Assembly (NCBI GenBank): GCA_033344875.1
Contig: JAWPMO010000001.1
Location: 4,737,595-4,801,594 of the forward strand
Length of the DNA stretch: 64,000 bases
Reading direction: 5' to 3'
From: Ilumatobacteraceae bacterium
Lineage (GTDB): Bacteria > Actinomycetota > Acidimicrobiia > Acidimicrobiales > Ilumatobacteraceae
Part shown: positions 1 through 7,455 of the stretch, one piece after another
Numbering within the stretch: the first letter of the stretch is position 1
Layout of the letters: the number at the start of each line of letters is the position of its first letter
Made by a program: the position numbers and the translations under genes
Notes under the pieces: generated by a model
What the model was told of the DNA's origin: nothing
The model's database searches: none
The model's input: only the letters and a program-made list of their open reading frames with translations

Positions 1-900
1 GACTCGATGGTGATCTCGTTGACTGCGAAGGGGCTCACGACCGGTGAGATCGAAGCCCACCTGGCCGAGGTGTACTCGACGAACATCAGCCGTGAGACGA
101 TCTCGAAGATCACCGACCGGGTGCTGGGCGAGCTCGCCGACTGGCAGAACCGGCCCCTCGACCGGGTGTATCCGGTGGTGTTCATCGACGCGATCGTGGT
201 GAAGATCCGCGACGGCCAAGTCGCCAACCGGCCCGTGTATGCAGCGATCGGTGTGACCGTGGATGGTCAACGCGACATCCTCGGGTTGTGGGTCGGCACC
301 GGCGGCGAAGGCGCCAAGTACTGGCTCCAGGTCCTCACCGAGATCAAGAACCGTGGCGTCGACGACGTGTGCATCGTCGTCTGCGACGGGTTGAAGGGTT
401 TGCCGGAGTCGATCGAAGCGACCTGGCCGTTGGCGATCGTGCAGACCTGTGTGCTGCACCTGCTGCGCAACACGTTCCGGCTCGCCAGCCGCAGAGACTG
501 GGACAAGATGGCCCGCGACCTGCGACCCGTGTACACCGCCGTCAACGAAGCCGACGCAGCAGCACGCCTCGACGAGTTCCACACCATCTGGGGCAACCGC
601 TACCCGGCCATCAAGACGCTCTGGGCGAACGCATGGGCCGAGTTCGTGCCGTTCTTGGACTACTCACCCGAGATCCGCCGAGTGATCTACTCGACCAACG
701 CGATCGAGTCGCTCAACGCCAGGTTCCGGCGGGCGACCAGGGCGCGTGGGCACTTCCCCAACGAGCAGGCCGCCATGAAATGCCTCTACCTCGTGGTCCG
801 TTCGCTCGACCCGAAAGGCACCGGCCAAGAGCGATGGATGAACCGCTGGAAGCCCGCCCTCAACGCCTTCGCGATCACCTTCGAAGGCCGCCTCTTCTGA
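1..900 (+). CDS. IS256-family (mutator-type) transposase, 5' end outside window
   Basis: DDE transposase that cuts and pastes its own insertion sequence. The reading frame is already open at base 1, so the N-terminal part lies upstream; about 299 residues are visible against roughly 400 for the family. Counted from the Met at position 7, the DDE residues are D61 (in FIDAIVVKIRDG), D127 (VCDGLKGL) and E234 (NAIESLNARFRR). The CxxH pair is in QTCVLHLLRN. The C-terminus matches the usual MNRWKPALNAFAITFEGR ending, so the visible part looks intact. It lies at the outer edge of a segment with a second transposase remnant and an integrase. Confidence 0.93.
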   Translation, partial: DSMVISLTAKGLTTGEIEAHLAEVYSTNISRETISKITDRVLGELADWQNRPLDRVYPVVFIDAIVVKIRDGQVANRPVYAAIGVTVDGQRDILGLWVGTGGEGAKYWLQVLTEIKNRGVDDVCIVVCDGLKGLPESIEATWPLAIVQTCVLHLLRNTFRLASRRDWDKMARDLRPVYTAVNEADAAARLDEFHTIWGNRYPAIKTLWANAWAEFVPFLDYSPEIRRVIYSTNAIESLNARFRRATRARGHFPNEQAAMKCLYLVVRSLDPKGTGQERWMNRWKPALNAFAITFEGRLF

Positions 901-963
901 GGCTCTACGATCCCCAACAACAATGACCAGCCAGATCAGTTACACCAACGATCTGACAGTCCC
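901..963 (+). mobile_element. Right end of the IS256-type element
   Basis: Non-coding tail after the transposase stop. It ends in ACGATCTGACAGTCCC at about 948-963. The reverse complement begins GGGACTGTCAGA, like terminal repeats of actinobacterial IS256 elements as I recall them. The left end is outside the window, so the repeat cannot be paired and the exact boundary is inferred. Confidence 0.55.
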
Positions 964-1126
964 GTCCACGCAGAAGTACTCCGACGCTGCACCACTGGGT
1001 GTGGAGCAGGTGATGGATGTCGGCGTAGGACCGGCCCAACCTCATGCTCGGCATCGGGAGCAGCGGCTCCAAGTCGGTGATCTCGGTCAGGCTCTCCAGG
1101 TACTCGACCTCGATGCGCTCGTTCAC
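964..1126 (-). pseudogene. Small unknown protein truncated by the IS256 end
   Basis: Function not recognised. Reading leftward, a GTG start at 1126 is preceded by a strong AGGAGG ribosome-binding site. The product begins MNERIEVEYLESLTEITD and runs about 54 residues before it meets the inferred IS right end near 963. The frame then continues into IS sequence and stops at 905. The good start signal and the abrupt change at the IS boundary suggest a host gene whose 3' part was displaced by the insertion. Another small leftward frame lies 130 bp upstream and could be in the same unit. Confidence 0.5.
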
Positions 1127-1256
1127 AGTGCCTCCTCATCGCGAGGGACTCTCCCTCCTACTGCTGAGGTGTCGAACTCCTGCTTCCCACAGGGGCGAGG
1201 ATCAGTTGCACTTGCAACGACCATCCATAGCCGAGGACGGCTCTAAGGCGAGGACG

Positions 1257-1499
1257 TTATTCATCGTCGAAGCGCAGGTCGTACCGGCGGTAGCGGTCAG
1301 GCCGCTCTCGCCATCCGTTGACGCTCGTGACGTAGCGCACCGTCCCGTCGGACCGGAGGCTCGCAACGCCACCGGCGGTGAGATGTCCAATTGTTGGGGG
1401 CAGACGGTTGACGGTTCTGACGGTTGTGGTGCCATCGTCCAAGGTCGCCTCCACTACCACGTCGGTATCGGTTCCGTTGATGTTGAGTGATGCGCTCAT
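1257..1499 (-). CDS. Hypothetical small protein (80 aa)
   Basis: Not recognised. ATG at 1499; no convincing ribosome-binding site. The sequence is balanced rather than arginine-rich junk (MSASLNINGTDTDVVVEATL and so on) and alternates strand-like hydrophobics with charged residues, ending in a charged tail RYDLRFDDE. It reads like a small beta-rich protein. It is co-directional with the truncated gene at 964-1126. Overlapping frames on both strands are open here, so a real gene is only moderately likely. Confidence 0.4.
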   Translation of the reverse strand: MSASLNINGTDTDVVVEATLDDGTTTVRTVNRLPPTIGHLTAGGVASLRSDGTVRYVTSVNGWRERPDRYRRYDLRFDDE

Positions 1500-1865
1500 G
1501 ACTGACGATCATGATCGGTTCACCCTTATCAAATCCACACCCCCGGTCTCTCGCTCACTCGATTCCTCGCGTGCGGCGTGGGGAATGCGACTGTTGCGCA
1601 GGCGGGGCACGACCCGTCATCGCTCCTTTCGCCCTTTGCGGGTTACTAGCAAATTCGAGACGTGCCCCTCGGCACCTATATGAGGCAGCCGTGCCGTCAG
1701 TCTGTCACCTGTCATCGGATGGTTCGCATCCAGCAGCCGAGGCTCTACTGTGACGACCGGGGAGGTTGTCCCTGGAGCGATGGTGTAGGCGTCCGCCGTT
1801 GAGGTGAGGCCCCTTTGGGAGTCGTGGGTCTTCCACAACTCACCGACTCCAACAAGGAGGGACTC
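1500..1865. other. Gap without a recognised gene
   Basis: I see no convincing coding frame. The right-hand part, from about 1700, is probably the left flank of the IS481-type element, since its transposase start and ribosome-binding site lie just beyond. I could not identify terminal inverted repeats. Confidence 0.4.
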
Positions 1866-2675
1866 GTGACCCACGCTAGGACCCAGCACCCGAACGCGAG
1901 GCTGACACCGCGCCATCGCGGCACCATGGTCAGCTGCGTCGTCGATCGAGGCTGGACGATCGAGATGACCGCCGAGCGGTTCTCCAGGTCGATTCCAAGA
2001 CCGGGCTGCCGGCGTCGACGGTACAGAACACCTTGAACGCCGCCGGGGTGGGTCGGCTTGACCGTGGGGATCGGTCGATCGAGCCTGTCGTGCGATTTCA
2101 GCGTGACCGCCCGGGCGAGCTGTTCCACGTCGACGTCAAGAAGATCGGTGGGATCCCCGACGGCGGCGGATGGCGGATCAACGGACGCGGTCCCGGTCCT
2201 ACCGGCGGCCATGCCGGCGTCCCCGCCGCTACATCCACTCAGCCATCGACGAGCGCACCCGACGCGTGTACTCCGAGATACAACACGACGAGACCGCCGA
2301 CACCGCACGCGAGTTCTGGCAGCGTGCCGCCACGTGGTTCTCCGAACACGGGATCCGCTGCGAACGAGTCATCACCGACAACGGCACCTGCTACAAGAAG
2401 CGCTGGGCTGACGCACGCGCCGCCACTGGCACCACCGTCAAGAAGACCCGACCCTACCGACCCAGACCAACGGCAAGATCGAACGCTTCCACCGGATCCT
2501 GCTCGAGGAATGGGCCTACATCCGACCCTGGCACTCCGACCAGGAGCGTCACGTCGCCTACGACGGCTTCGAGCACTTCTACAATCACCACCGCGCCTAC
2601 GGCGCCCTCGGCTGGTCAACCGCAGCCGCCACCCTCACCAACTTCGAGGACAACCTCCCCGGCGAACACAACTAG
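1866..2675 (+). pseudogene. IS481-family transposase, broken by frameshifts
   Basis: Remnant of a DDE transposase. A GTG start at 1866 follows AAGGAGGG and gives VTHARTQHPNARLTPRHRG, the typical IS481 helix-turn-helix opening. The frame is lost near 1985, resumes with RPGELFHVDVKKIGGIPDGGG (first catalytic Asp region), shifts again near 2200 into YIHSAIDERTRRVYSEI and VITDNGTCYKK (second Asp), then again near 2455 into QTNGKIERFHRILLEEW (catalytic Glu region) to the stop at 2675. All motifs are present but spread over four frame segments, so no full protein can be made without several frame changes. Confidence 0.85.
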
Positions 2676-2694
2676 TTCAGCGCACGCTGTAGGG

Positions 2695-3315
2695 GTGAAG
2701 TATTCGCGAGCGTTCCTCATCCCCGCTGTGGCTGCCGCCTGGCTGCTCCTCGCAGCGAGCAGAATTGACACTCCACGTTGGTTCTACGCTGATCGTGTCG
2801 GCTCCGCCGGTGAATGGTTCTCGGGAATCATTGGTGCGCTCGTGCTGGTCTGGGCCTTGTGGGAACCGGCGAGGACCAGAGCTGCGATAACAGAACGCGA
2901 CGCTCGGCGGCGCGACGCCGAGGCGGCAGAGCAGTCGATCCGCGCAATCTACGAGTCGCGTATACGACACCAAGAGGACCTACCCGATGACCTTGGGCGA
3001 GCGTGCAGGCGGCTCTATGACGAGCTTGAGATTCAGCGCGAGATCGTCACCGATCCAGCAGCATCGCGACGGATGAGAGCGTTCATGGTCTTTCTCGCGT
3101 ACACCTGGGACGATACGAAGCGGTCACGGGAGGGTGTCGACGAAACCCTTTTGCACGACGAAGTGCGTCTGGTGTCCGACGCTTGCAAGGCGCAGCTATT
3201 TCACGTTTGGAAACATGAACCGACACGACCTTGGGCTTGGCCAGATGGTGAACGAACCGGTGACGGAGACCCGGTTGAGCAGTGGATCAGAGACAACTGC
3301 GCATCTACTCAATGA
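2695..3315 (+). CDS. Hypothetical membrane-anchored protein (206 aa)
   Basis: Not recognised. The reading frame is open from within the IS481 remnant; GTG at 2695 is the first start that yields a plausible protein, but it has no clear ribosome-binding site, so the start is uncertain. Two hydrophobic helices are visible at about residues 6-24 and 42-58, followed by a long charged helical stretch (roughly 60-95) and a soluble C-terminal domain with YDELEIQREIV and FMVFLAYTWDD. This looks like a hairpin-anchored cytoplasmic domain. It abuts a broken transposase inside the accessory segment, so it could itself be a gene trimmed at its 5' end. Confidence 0.55.
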   Translation: MKYSRAFLIPAVAAAWLLLAASRIDTPRWFYADRVGSAGEWFSGIIGALVLVWALWEPARTRAAITERDARRRDAEAAEQSIRAIYESRIRHQEDLPDDLGRACRRLYDELEIQREIVTDPAASRRMRAFMVFLAYTWDDTKRSREGVDETLLHDEVRLVSDACKAQLFHVWKHEPTRPWAWPDGERTGDGDPVEQWIRDNCASTQ

Positions 3316-3908
3316 TCATCGTCAGATGACGTGTGAACCGCCACGGACTATCCCCAGCGTCGGCAAGGGGTAGGTGCGAATCAGGTGCTCGAGCCGGACG
3401 GATAGTTCTCGATAGAACGAGTCGCATCCGGTCGTTCGCGGCGACTATTGCGCCCGTCGGGCGCTTCGAAGACCCCGGCGTCGACCCGCTACGTTCGATG
3501 AGGTCATGCAGCAGGTTTCTCTGGAAGCGCTTCTTCCCGTGGACTGCGGGGAAGTCACCGGGGCAATACTGCATGGCACGCTTGACGACCGCCCGCTGGA
3601 TCACCGCTGTGGATCGCGCCCGAGGCGCCGGCGGCTCGGAACGCGCTTCAGAGGTCCCGAAAAGGTCCCGGGATTCGCCGACGCGGACCGAACTTGGCCG
3701 CACTGCACGGACGGGACGGACCGCGGGCCCGCATGGAACGGGGACATCCGGACGGAACGGGATTGAACGGACGGTTTGCGTCGGTCTTAAACGCCTCTTG
3801 GAGCGGCGGGCCGTCGCCGCATCCCTGTTCGACTGTTGCTCACCCCGGTCCGAGCATGTAGCGAGTCCCACCCACCCAAACAGCGCCCGCGGCCATCCTT
3901 GCGCGATG
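3316..3908. other. Gap without a recognised gene
   Basis: Both strands carry long open frames here, but their translations are arginine- and proline-rich without recognisable domains. The stretch around 3700-3770 is built from short GGAACGG/GGACGG-like repeats (for example GGACGGGACGGACC). I could not support a gene. Confidence 0.4.
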
Positions 3909-5081
3909 TCAGCCGAGAACGTCCTCCATGAGGCGTGCGCCATCGATTGTCGGCACGACCGCGTGCCGGTAGACGAGCGCTGTCATCCGGGTGCCGTCGT
4001 GACCGAGCACGTCGGCGACCCGCTCGAGTGGCAGGCCCGCTGCGCTCATGATTGATGCTGCGCTATGCCTCAGCTCGTGCGGATGCCAGACACCGAGCCC
4101 AGCGGACGTCGTCAGCTTTGCGAACGAGCGGCGAAGGTTCGACGGGTCGATGGGGGAGCCGACATTCGTCGTGAAAACGAGGTCGTCCTCGTTCAGCCAA
4201 TCGGGACTGGCAATGACCTTCTCCTTGGTCTGTCGCTGTTGGTGCGCCTTGAGTGCGACGATCACTGCAGGAGGAGCATCGAGTGACCGTCGGGATTTCG
4301 ATGTCTTCAGTTGCTCGTCCACATGGAGTGTCCCCGCGACGCCGAACTTGAGCGAGCGGCGCACATGCACGACGCCGGCTCTCAGGTCGACATCGACCCA
4401 TGACAGGCCGGTGGCTTCGCCGGGTCGAAGACCCAACATCAACATGACGAGCCACAAAGCGTGCAGGCGATCGCCTTCGGCTTCCTGAACGAGCTTCTTG
4501 GCCTGATCCACGGTGAGTGCCCGACCAGGTGGAGTTCGTCTGGCCTCGGCCGGTAGCTCCACGATGCGTGCGACGTTCGTACCGACGAGACCTCGTCTCA
4601 TCGACCAGTCGAGAGCCTGGCCGAGCACACTGCGGACCTTCACCAATGACGCGCGACTCATTCCTTCGGACGCTCGTGTCGCGAATGCGGCTTCAACTGC
4701 GTCGGCACTCAGCTTGCGAACCCGTCGCGACCCGAGGTCAGCTGAAAGAACTCCGAGCGCCCATCGATAGGTTTCGGCTGTGCGAGGAGCGACGTCGCGA
4801 CCTGCCAGCGCCTTCGCTTCCCATCGGTCCAGGAGATCGCCGAGGGTGAGATTGCCGTCGGCGATTCCCAGTCCGGAATCGACTGCCGCAACCATCTTTT
4901 TGAGCGCTCGCTTGGCGGCCGCTTCGGTCGGGTGGAATGTGCGACGGTACTTGCCTTCGACACGTACCTGGGCCACCCAGCGACCGTTCAGGTCTTCGCC
5001 GAGCGAGCGGGCCCGCTTCGCTCCCTCCTGATAGACGGAGCCTTCGCCATTGCCACGCGTTCGCGGTGCTCTTGCGTCCAC
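3909..5081 (-). CDS. Tyrosine recombinase / phage-type integrase (390 aa)
   Basis: Site-specific recombinase that would integrate and excise the element. The N-terminal AP2-like arm-binding domain begins GNGEGSVYQEG and includes GRWVAQVRVEGKYRRTF; a SAM-like core-binding domain follows (TLGDLLDRWEAKAL). The catalytic domain shows R in GLRPGEATGLSW, HELRHSA (HxxR), GHDGTRMT and the nucleophile in ALVYRHAV. Full length for the family. GTG start at 5081 with AGGG eight bases upstream. A palindrome lies directly upstream (5107-5139), then an RNA-gene 3' remnant at about 5268-5297, which places the gene at one end of the integrated element. Confidence 0.93.
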   Translation of the reverse strand: MDARAPRTRGNGEGSVYQEGAKRARSLGEDLNGRWVAQVRVEGKYRRTFHPTEAAAKRALKKMVAAVDSGLGIADGNLTLGDLLDRWEAKALAGRDVAPRTAETYRWALGVLSADLGSRRVRKLSADAVEAAFATRASEGMSRASLVKVRSVLGQALDWSMRRGLVGTNVARIVELPAEARRTPPGRALTVDQAKKLVQEAEGDRLHALWLVMLMLGLRPGEATGLSWVDVDLRAGVVHVRRSLKFGVAGTLHVDEQLKTSKSRRSLDAPPAVIVALKAHQQRQTKEKVIASPDWLNEDDLVFTTNVGSPIDPSNLRRSFAKLTTSAGLGVWHPHELRHSAASIMSAAGLPLERVADVLGHDGTRMTALVYRHAVVPTIDGARLMEDVLG

Positions 5082-5106
5082 TTCAGACCCTTCCGTCGAT
5101 GGCGTG

Positions 5107-5139
5107 GCGTAACTCAGTGAGTCACTTGGTGAGTTACGC
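5107..5139. promoter_or_regulatory. Palindrome upstream of the integrase gene
   Basis: Perfect 10-bp arms GCGTAACTCA and TGAGTTACGC separated by 13 bp, lying 26-58 bp upstream of the integrase start. The position suits an operator or a recombinase/directionality-factor arm site. Which of these it is cannot be told from sequence. Confidence 0.5.
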
Positions 5140-5267
5140 TCAACGTATCATCACGAACGGCAGCGCACACCGACCAGACAAAAGACCAGGTAAACGTTGT
5201 GATCGAGGCACGTCTGCGAACTCTAGCAAACGTCAGAAAGGCGGCGATCATCCATGACACGGATGAG

Positions 5268-5297
5268 GTCGGGGGTTCGATTCCCTCTACGCCCACC
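5268..5297 (+). other. 3' end of a tRNA or tmRNA gene; probable attachment site
   Basis: The bases form a T-arm: GGGGG (5271-5275), loop TTCGATT, and CCCTC closing a 5-bp stem with one G-U pair. TACGCCC as a 3' acceptor strand and a discriminator A at 5295 follow. The matching 5' acceptor strand GGGCGTA and a D-arm are absent upstream, so this is not a whole tRNA. It sits beside an integrase and before a terminator, the usual layout where an element integrated into an RNA-gene 3' end. Whether the parent was a tRNA or ssrA is unresolved. Confidence 0.6.
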
Positions 5298-5303
5298 GCA
5301 GCA

Positions 5304-5336
5304 AGAACCTCAGGTCCCCGGGCCTGGGGTTCTTTC
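5304..5336 (+). terminator. Hairpin terminator behind the RNA-gene remnant
   Basis: Stem AGAACCTCAGG (5304-5314) pairs with CCTGGGGTTCT (5323-5333), 11 bp with one T-G wobble and an 8-base loop, followed by TTC. It is placed where a terminator of a tRNA or tmRNA gene would be, which supports reading 5268-5297 as the RNA gene's 3' end. Confidence 0.65.
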
Positions 5337-5461
5337 GCGTCCGGGGAACGTCGCGGGACGATGTCGGCTCGCAGCATTTCCACGGCGCGTCCGCTCGTGA
5401 GGCGGGAGCGATGGTGCAGAACCGGCGTGTCGGAATAAATAAGACTGAACAATGTTAAATA

Positions 5462-5488
5462 GGGGCGACTCCCAAGAAAGGTCGCCCC
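5462..5488 (+). promoter_or_regulatory. 5' leader hairpin around the ribosome-binding site
   Basis: GGGGCGAC (5462-5469) and GTCGCCCC (5481-5488) are perfect 8-bp inverted arms. The loop (5470-5480) contains the likely Shine-Dalgarno AAGAAAG, and the 3' arm ends directly before the ATG at 5489. In mRNA this would place the ribosome-binding site in a loop next to a GC-rich stem and could limit translation. The sequence just upstream is AT-rich and may hold the promoter. Confidence 0.5.
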
Positions 5489-5716
5489 ATGAAGAACCTC
5501 CCCACGTCCGTCCGCCTCAAGCTGCCATTCCTGATCGCCGGCTTCCTCTCGTTCCTCTTCTCCGTGTTCCTGTACTTCGTGCAGGACGAGCAGATGGCCG
5601 GCATCTTCGTCGGTCTCTGGGTGCCCTCGATCCACTCGCTGGGCACGCTGCTCCTGACTCCTACCGAGGCCGACTCCAGCGCTCCGGTGCAGCCCGAGGC
5701 GGCGTCGGCACGATGA
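5489..5716 (+). CDS. Small membrane protein (75 aa)
   Basis: Function unknown. After a basic N-terminus (MKNLPTSVRLKLP) there are two hydrophobic helices, about residues 13-32 and 38-57, then a soluble proline/alanine-rich tail. ATG at 5489 with GAAAGG nine bases upstream. The stop overlaps the next start by ATGA, so the three genes 5489-6302 probably form one operon. Its position just past the attachment remnant makes it the first chromosomal gene on this side. Confidence 0.75.
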   Translation: MKNLPTSVRLKLPFLIAGFLSFLFSVFLYFVQDEQMAGIFVGLWVPSIHSLGTLLLTPTEADSSAPVQPEAASAR

Positions 5717-5934
5717 GCGATCTGAACACCATCCTGTTCGCCGTCGGATCCTTCGTCTTCATGCTCACGGTCTACGGAGCGGTGCTCGCCGGCGGAGCGG
5801 CGCTCAAGCACAAGCAACTCGACGAGCTCCCGGACGGCACCAACGAGGTCGTCGACCGTGACGGTTTCGAGTACTTCGTCACCGCTCCCGATGCCGCTGA
5901 CGAGCCGGCGAGCGCGAAGAAGCCGACGCCGTGA
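5713..5934 (+). CDS. Small membrane protein (73 aa)
   Basis: Function unknown. One transmembrane helix at roughly residues 5-30 (TILFAVGSFVFMLTVYGAVLAGG), then an acidic cytoplasmic or extracellular tail of about 40 residues ending SAKKPTP. ATG at 5713 overlaps the stop of the previous gene; its own stop overlaps the GTG of the next gene. The tight coupling suggests the three products work together. Confidence 0.75.
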   Translation: MSDLNTILFAVGSFVFMLTVYGAVLAGGAALKHKQLDELPDGTNEVVDRDGFEYFVTAPDAADEPASAKKPTP

Positions 5935-6302
5935 AGTGGGTCGGCAAGGTCGCCCAGACGATCGCCGCACTCTGGATCCTCGATGTCTGGTTCCGCCGGT
6001 TCGACAAGGACACCGGCTACCGGGGCGGCGGTGCCACCAACATGCGCGAAGAGTTCGAGGAATACGGTTTGTCCGAGAACGTGATGTACGGGGTCGGTGC
6101 CGCCAAGGTGAGCCTCGCGCTGGCGATGTTGGCCGGACACGCCGTTCCCCGGCTGGTCCGACCGGCGTCGGCCGGATTGGCCGCATTCATGCTCGGCGCG
6201 ATCGGGATGCACGTGCGCGTGCACGACCCCGTCGAGCGTGCCATGCCGGCGATCACCGTCTTCACGCTGTCGACCACCGCCGCCGTGCTCGCCGACCGGT
6301 AG
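5931..6302 (+). CDS. DoxX-like membrane protein (123 aa)
   Basis: Resembles small DoxX/DoxX-like four-helix membrane proteins; the biochemical role is not settled for the family. Helices are visible at about residues 5-22 (VAQTIAALWILDVWF), 54-72 (YGVGAAKVSLALAMLAGHAV), 78-97 (PASAGLAAFMLGAIGMHVRV) and 102-120. GTG at 5931 overlaps the preceding TGA by four bases (GTGA). It is the last gene of the three-gene membrane operon and is tail-to-tail with the oxidoreductase gene at 6409. Confidence 0.65.
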   Translation: MKWVGKVAQTIAALWILDVWFRRFDKDTGYRGGGATNMREEFEEYGLSENVMYGVGAAKVSLALAMLAGHAVPRLVRPASAGLAAFMLGAIGMHVRVHDPVERAMPAITVFTLSTTAAVLADR

Positions 6303-6408
6303 ACCCGAGCGCGTGATCGCAGCGAGTGTTCCGGTGATGACGCGCTGGCGTGCCCGACGATGAGCTGACCGTCGCCACCGTCGCCGCCTTGGCGGATCCC
6401 ATAGCGAG

Positions 6409-7455
6409 TCAGTCGAGCTGTGCGACGGCGACAGGCCTGCCCGTCTCGATCGATCGGTAGGTCGCTTCGATGGCGGCGATCGCGATGGCGGCGTCGTCGA
6501 TCGTGTATCTGAGCGGTTGGCCATGGCGGATTGCACCCACGACGTCGTGCAACATCTCGGAGACCGCCTCGTGCTCTCCTCGCGATCCGGCGTGGATCGC
6601 GTCGACCTCGCGGTTGGCTCGATGGAGCGCCACGGCCGGCTTGCTGTCGTCGGCGAGCAGGTGGCCGTGGGACCCGACGATCCTGACCGTGCTGGCACCC
6701 GGTCCGGCGGACGGTGCGGCCGGAATGCGACCCACGGTGATCGTCGCAACGACGCCGTGTGTGAAGCGCGCCGAGACGACGGCAACATCCTCGGCGCCGG
6801 CTTCGCGGTGAAGTTCGGAGAACGCCGTCGCCGAATAGCCGAACACCTCGAGCGGTTCGCAGCCCGTGAGCACGCGCACCGAGTCGATGCAGTAGCCCAT
6901 GAAGTTCATGATCTCGCCGCCACCCGACAGCGTGGCATCGATGACGAGTTCTGGCCGCTCCACCGCTGTGGCGAACTGGGCGCCGTCGGAGAGGAACTCG
7001 ACGTCGACGCTGCGCGCGAACCCGATGTGGCCGGCGTCGATCGTCGCCTTGGCGCGTCGTGTGCTCGCCAGAAGCGTGCGGTTGACGCTGGTGCAGACGA
7101 GCTGCCGCTCTCGGCTCATCGCCCGGAGCGCCAGCACGTCGGCGAGCGTCGTCGCGGCCGGTTTGTCGATCAGGACGTGGTGCCCGGCTTCCATCGCGGC
7201 GAGCGCGCACGCAGCGTGGCGGGTCGGCTCGCTGCATACGATCACGAGGTCGGCGTCGTCGGGGATCGAGTCGACCACGGGGACACCGCTGCGTTCGGCC
7301 ACCGCACGGGTGTCGGCGTGGGCCCAATCGGGCGCGTCGTCGGAGTCGTGGACCGCCACCAGTTCGACGTCGGGATGGGCAGCGATCACGTCGGCATAGT
7401 TCCTGGCGTGGCGGACGCCGGAGAAGATGACGGTCTGCAACGGTGCGTCGCTCAT
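6409..7455 (-). CDS. Gfo/Idh/MocA-family oxidoreductase (348 aa)
   Basis: NAD(P)-dependent sugar or sugar-acid dehydrogenase family. The dehydrogenase signature appears as DKPAATTLAD rather than the common EKP. The N-terminal nucleotide loop is unusual, reading FSGVRHARNY with no GxGxxG, so cofactor binding may differ. The C-terminal domain has GGGEIMNFMGYCIDSVRVL, where the HD-type catalytic pair usually sits, but no His there. ATG at 7455 overlaps the upstream gene's TGA. It is the second gene of a two-gene unit with its paralogue at 7452-8471. A longer in-frame extension exists upstream but overlaps that gene entirely. Confidence 0.82.
   Translation of the reverse strand: MSDAPLQTVIFSGVRHARNYADVIAAHPDVELVAVHDSDDAPDWAHADTRAVAERSGVPVVDSIPDDADLVIVCSEPTRHAACALAAMEAGHHVLIDKPAATTLADVLALRAMSRERQLVCTSVNRTLLASTRRAKATIDAGHIGFARSVDVEFLSDGAQFATAVERPELVIDATLSGGGEIMNFMGYCIDSVRVLTGCEPLEVFGYSATAFSELHREAGAEDVAVVSARFTHGVVATITVGRIPAAPSAGPGASTVRIVGSHGHLLADDSKPAVALHRANREVDAIHAGSRGEHEAVSEMLHDVVGAIRHGQPLRYTIDDAAIAIAAIEATYRSIETGRPVAVAQLD

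Noticed and set aside
3305-4055. Long open frames on both strands between the membrane protein and the integrase
   Set aside because: Translations are Arg/Pro-rich, overlap each other and the integrase, and show no domain or ribosome-binding site.
5161-5190. A sixth regulon operator (CCAGACAA near 5175)
   Set aside because: The TTG half is absent (CGACCAGACAA), and it lies in the integrative element rather than at a cluster promoter.
5224-5297. A complete tRNA gene
   Set aside because: Only the T-arm and 3' acceptor strand are present; no D-arm, anticodon arm or matching 5' acceptor strand can be found.
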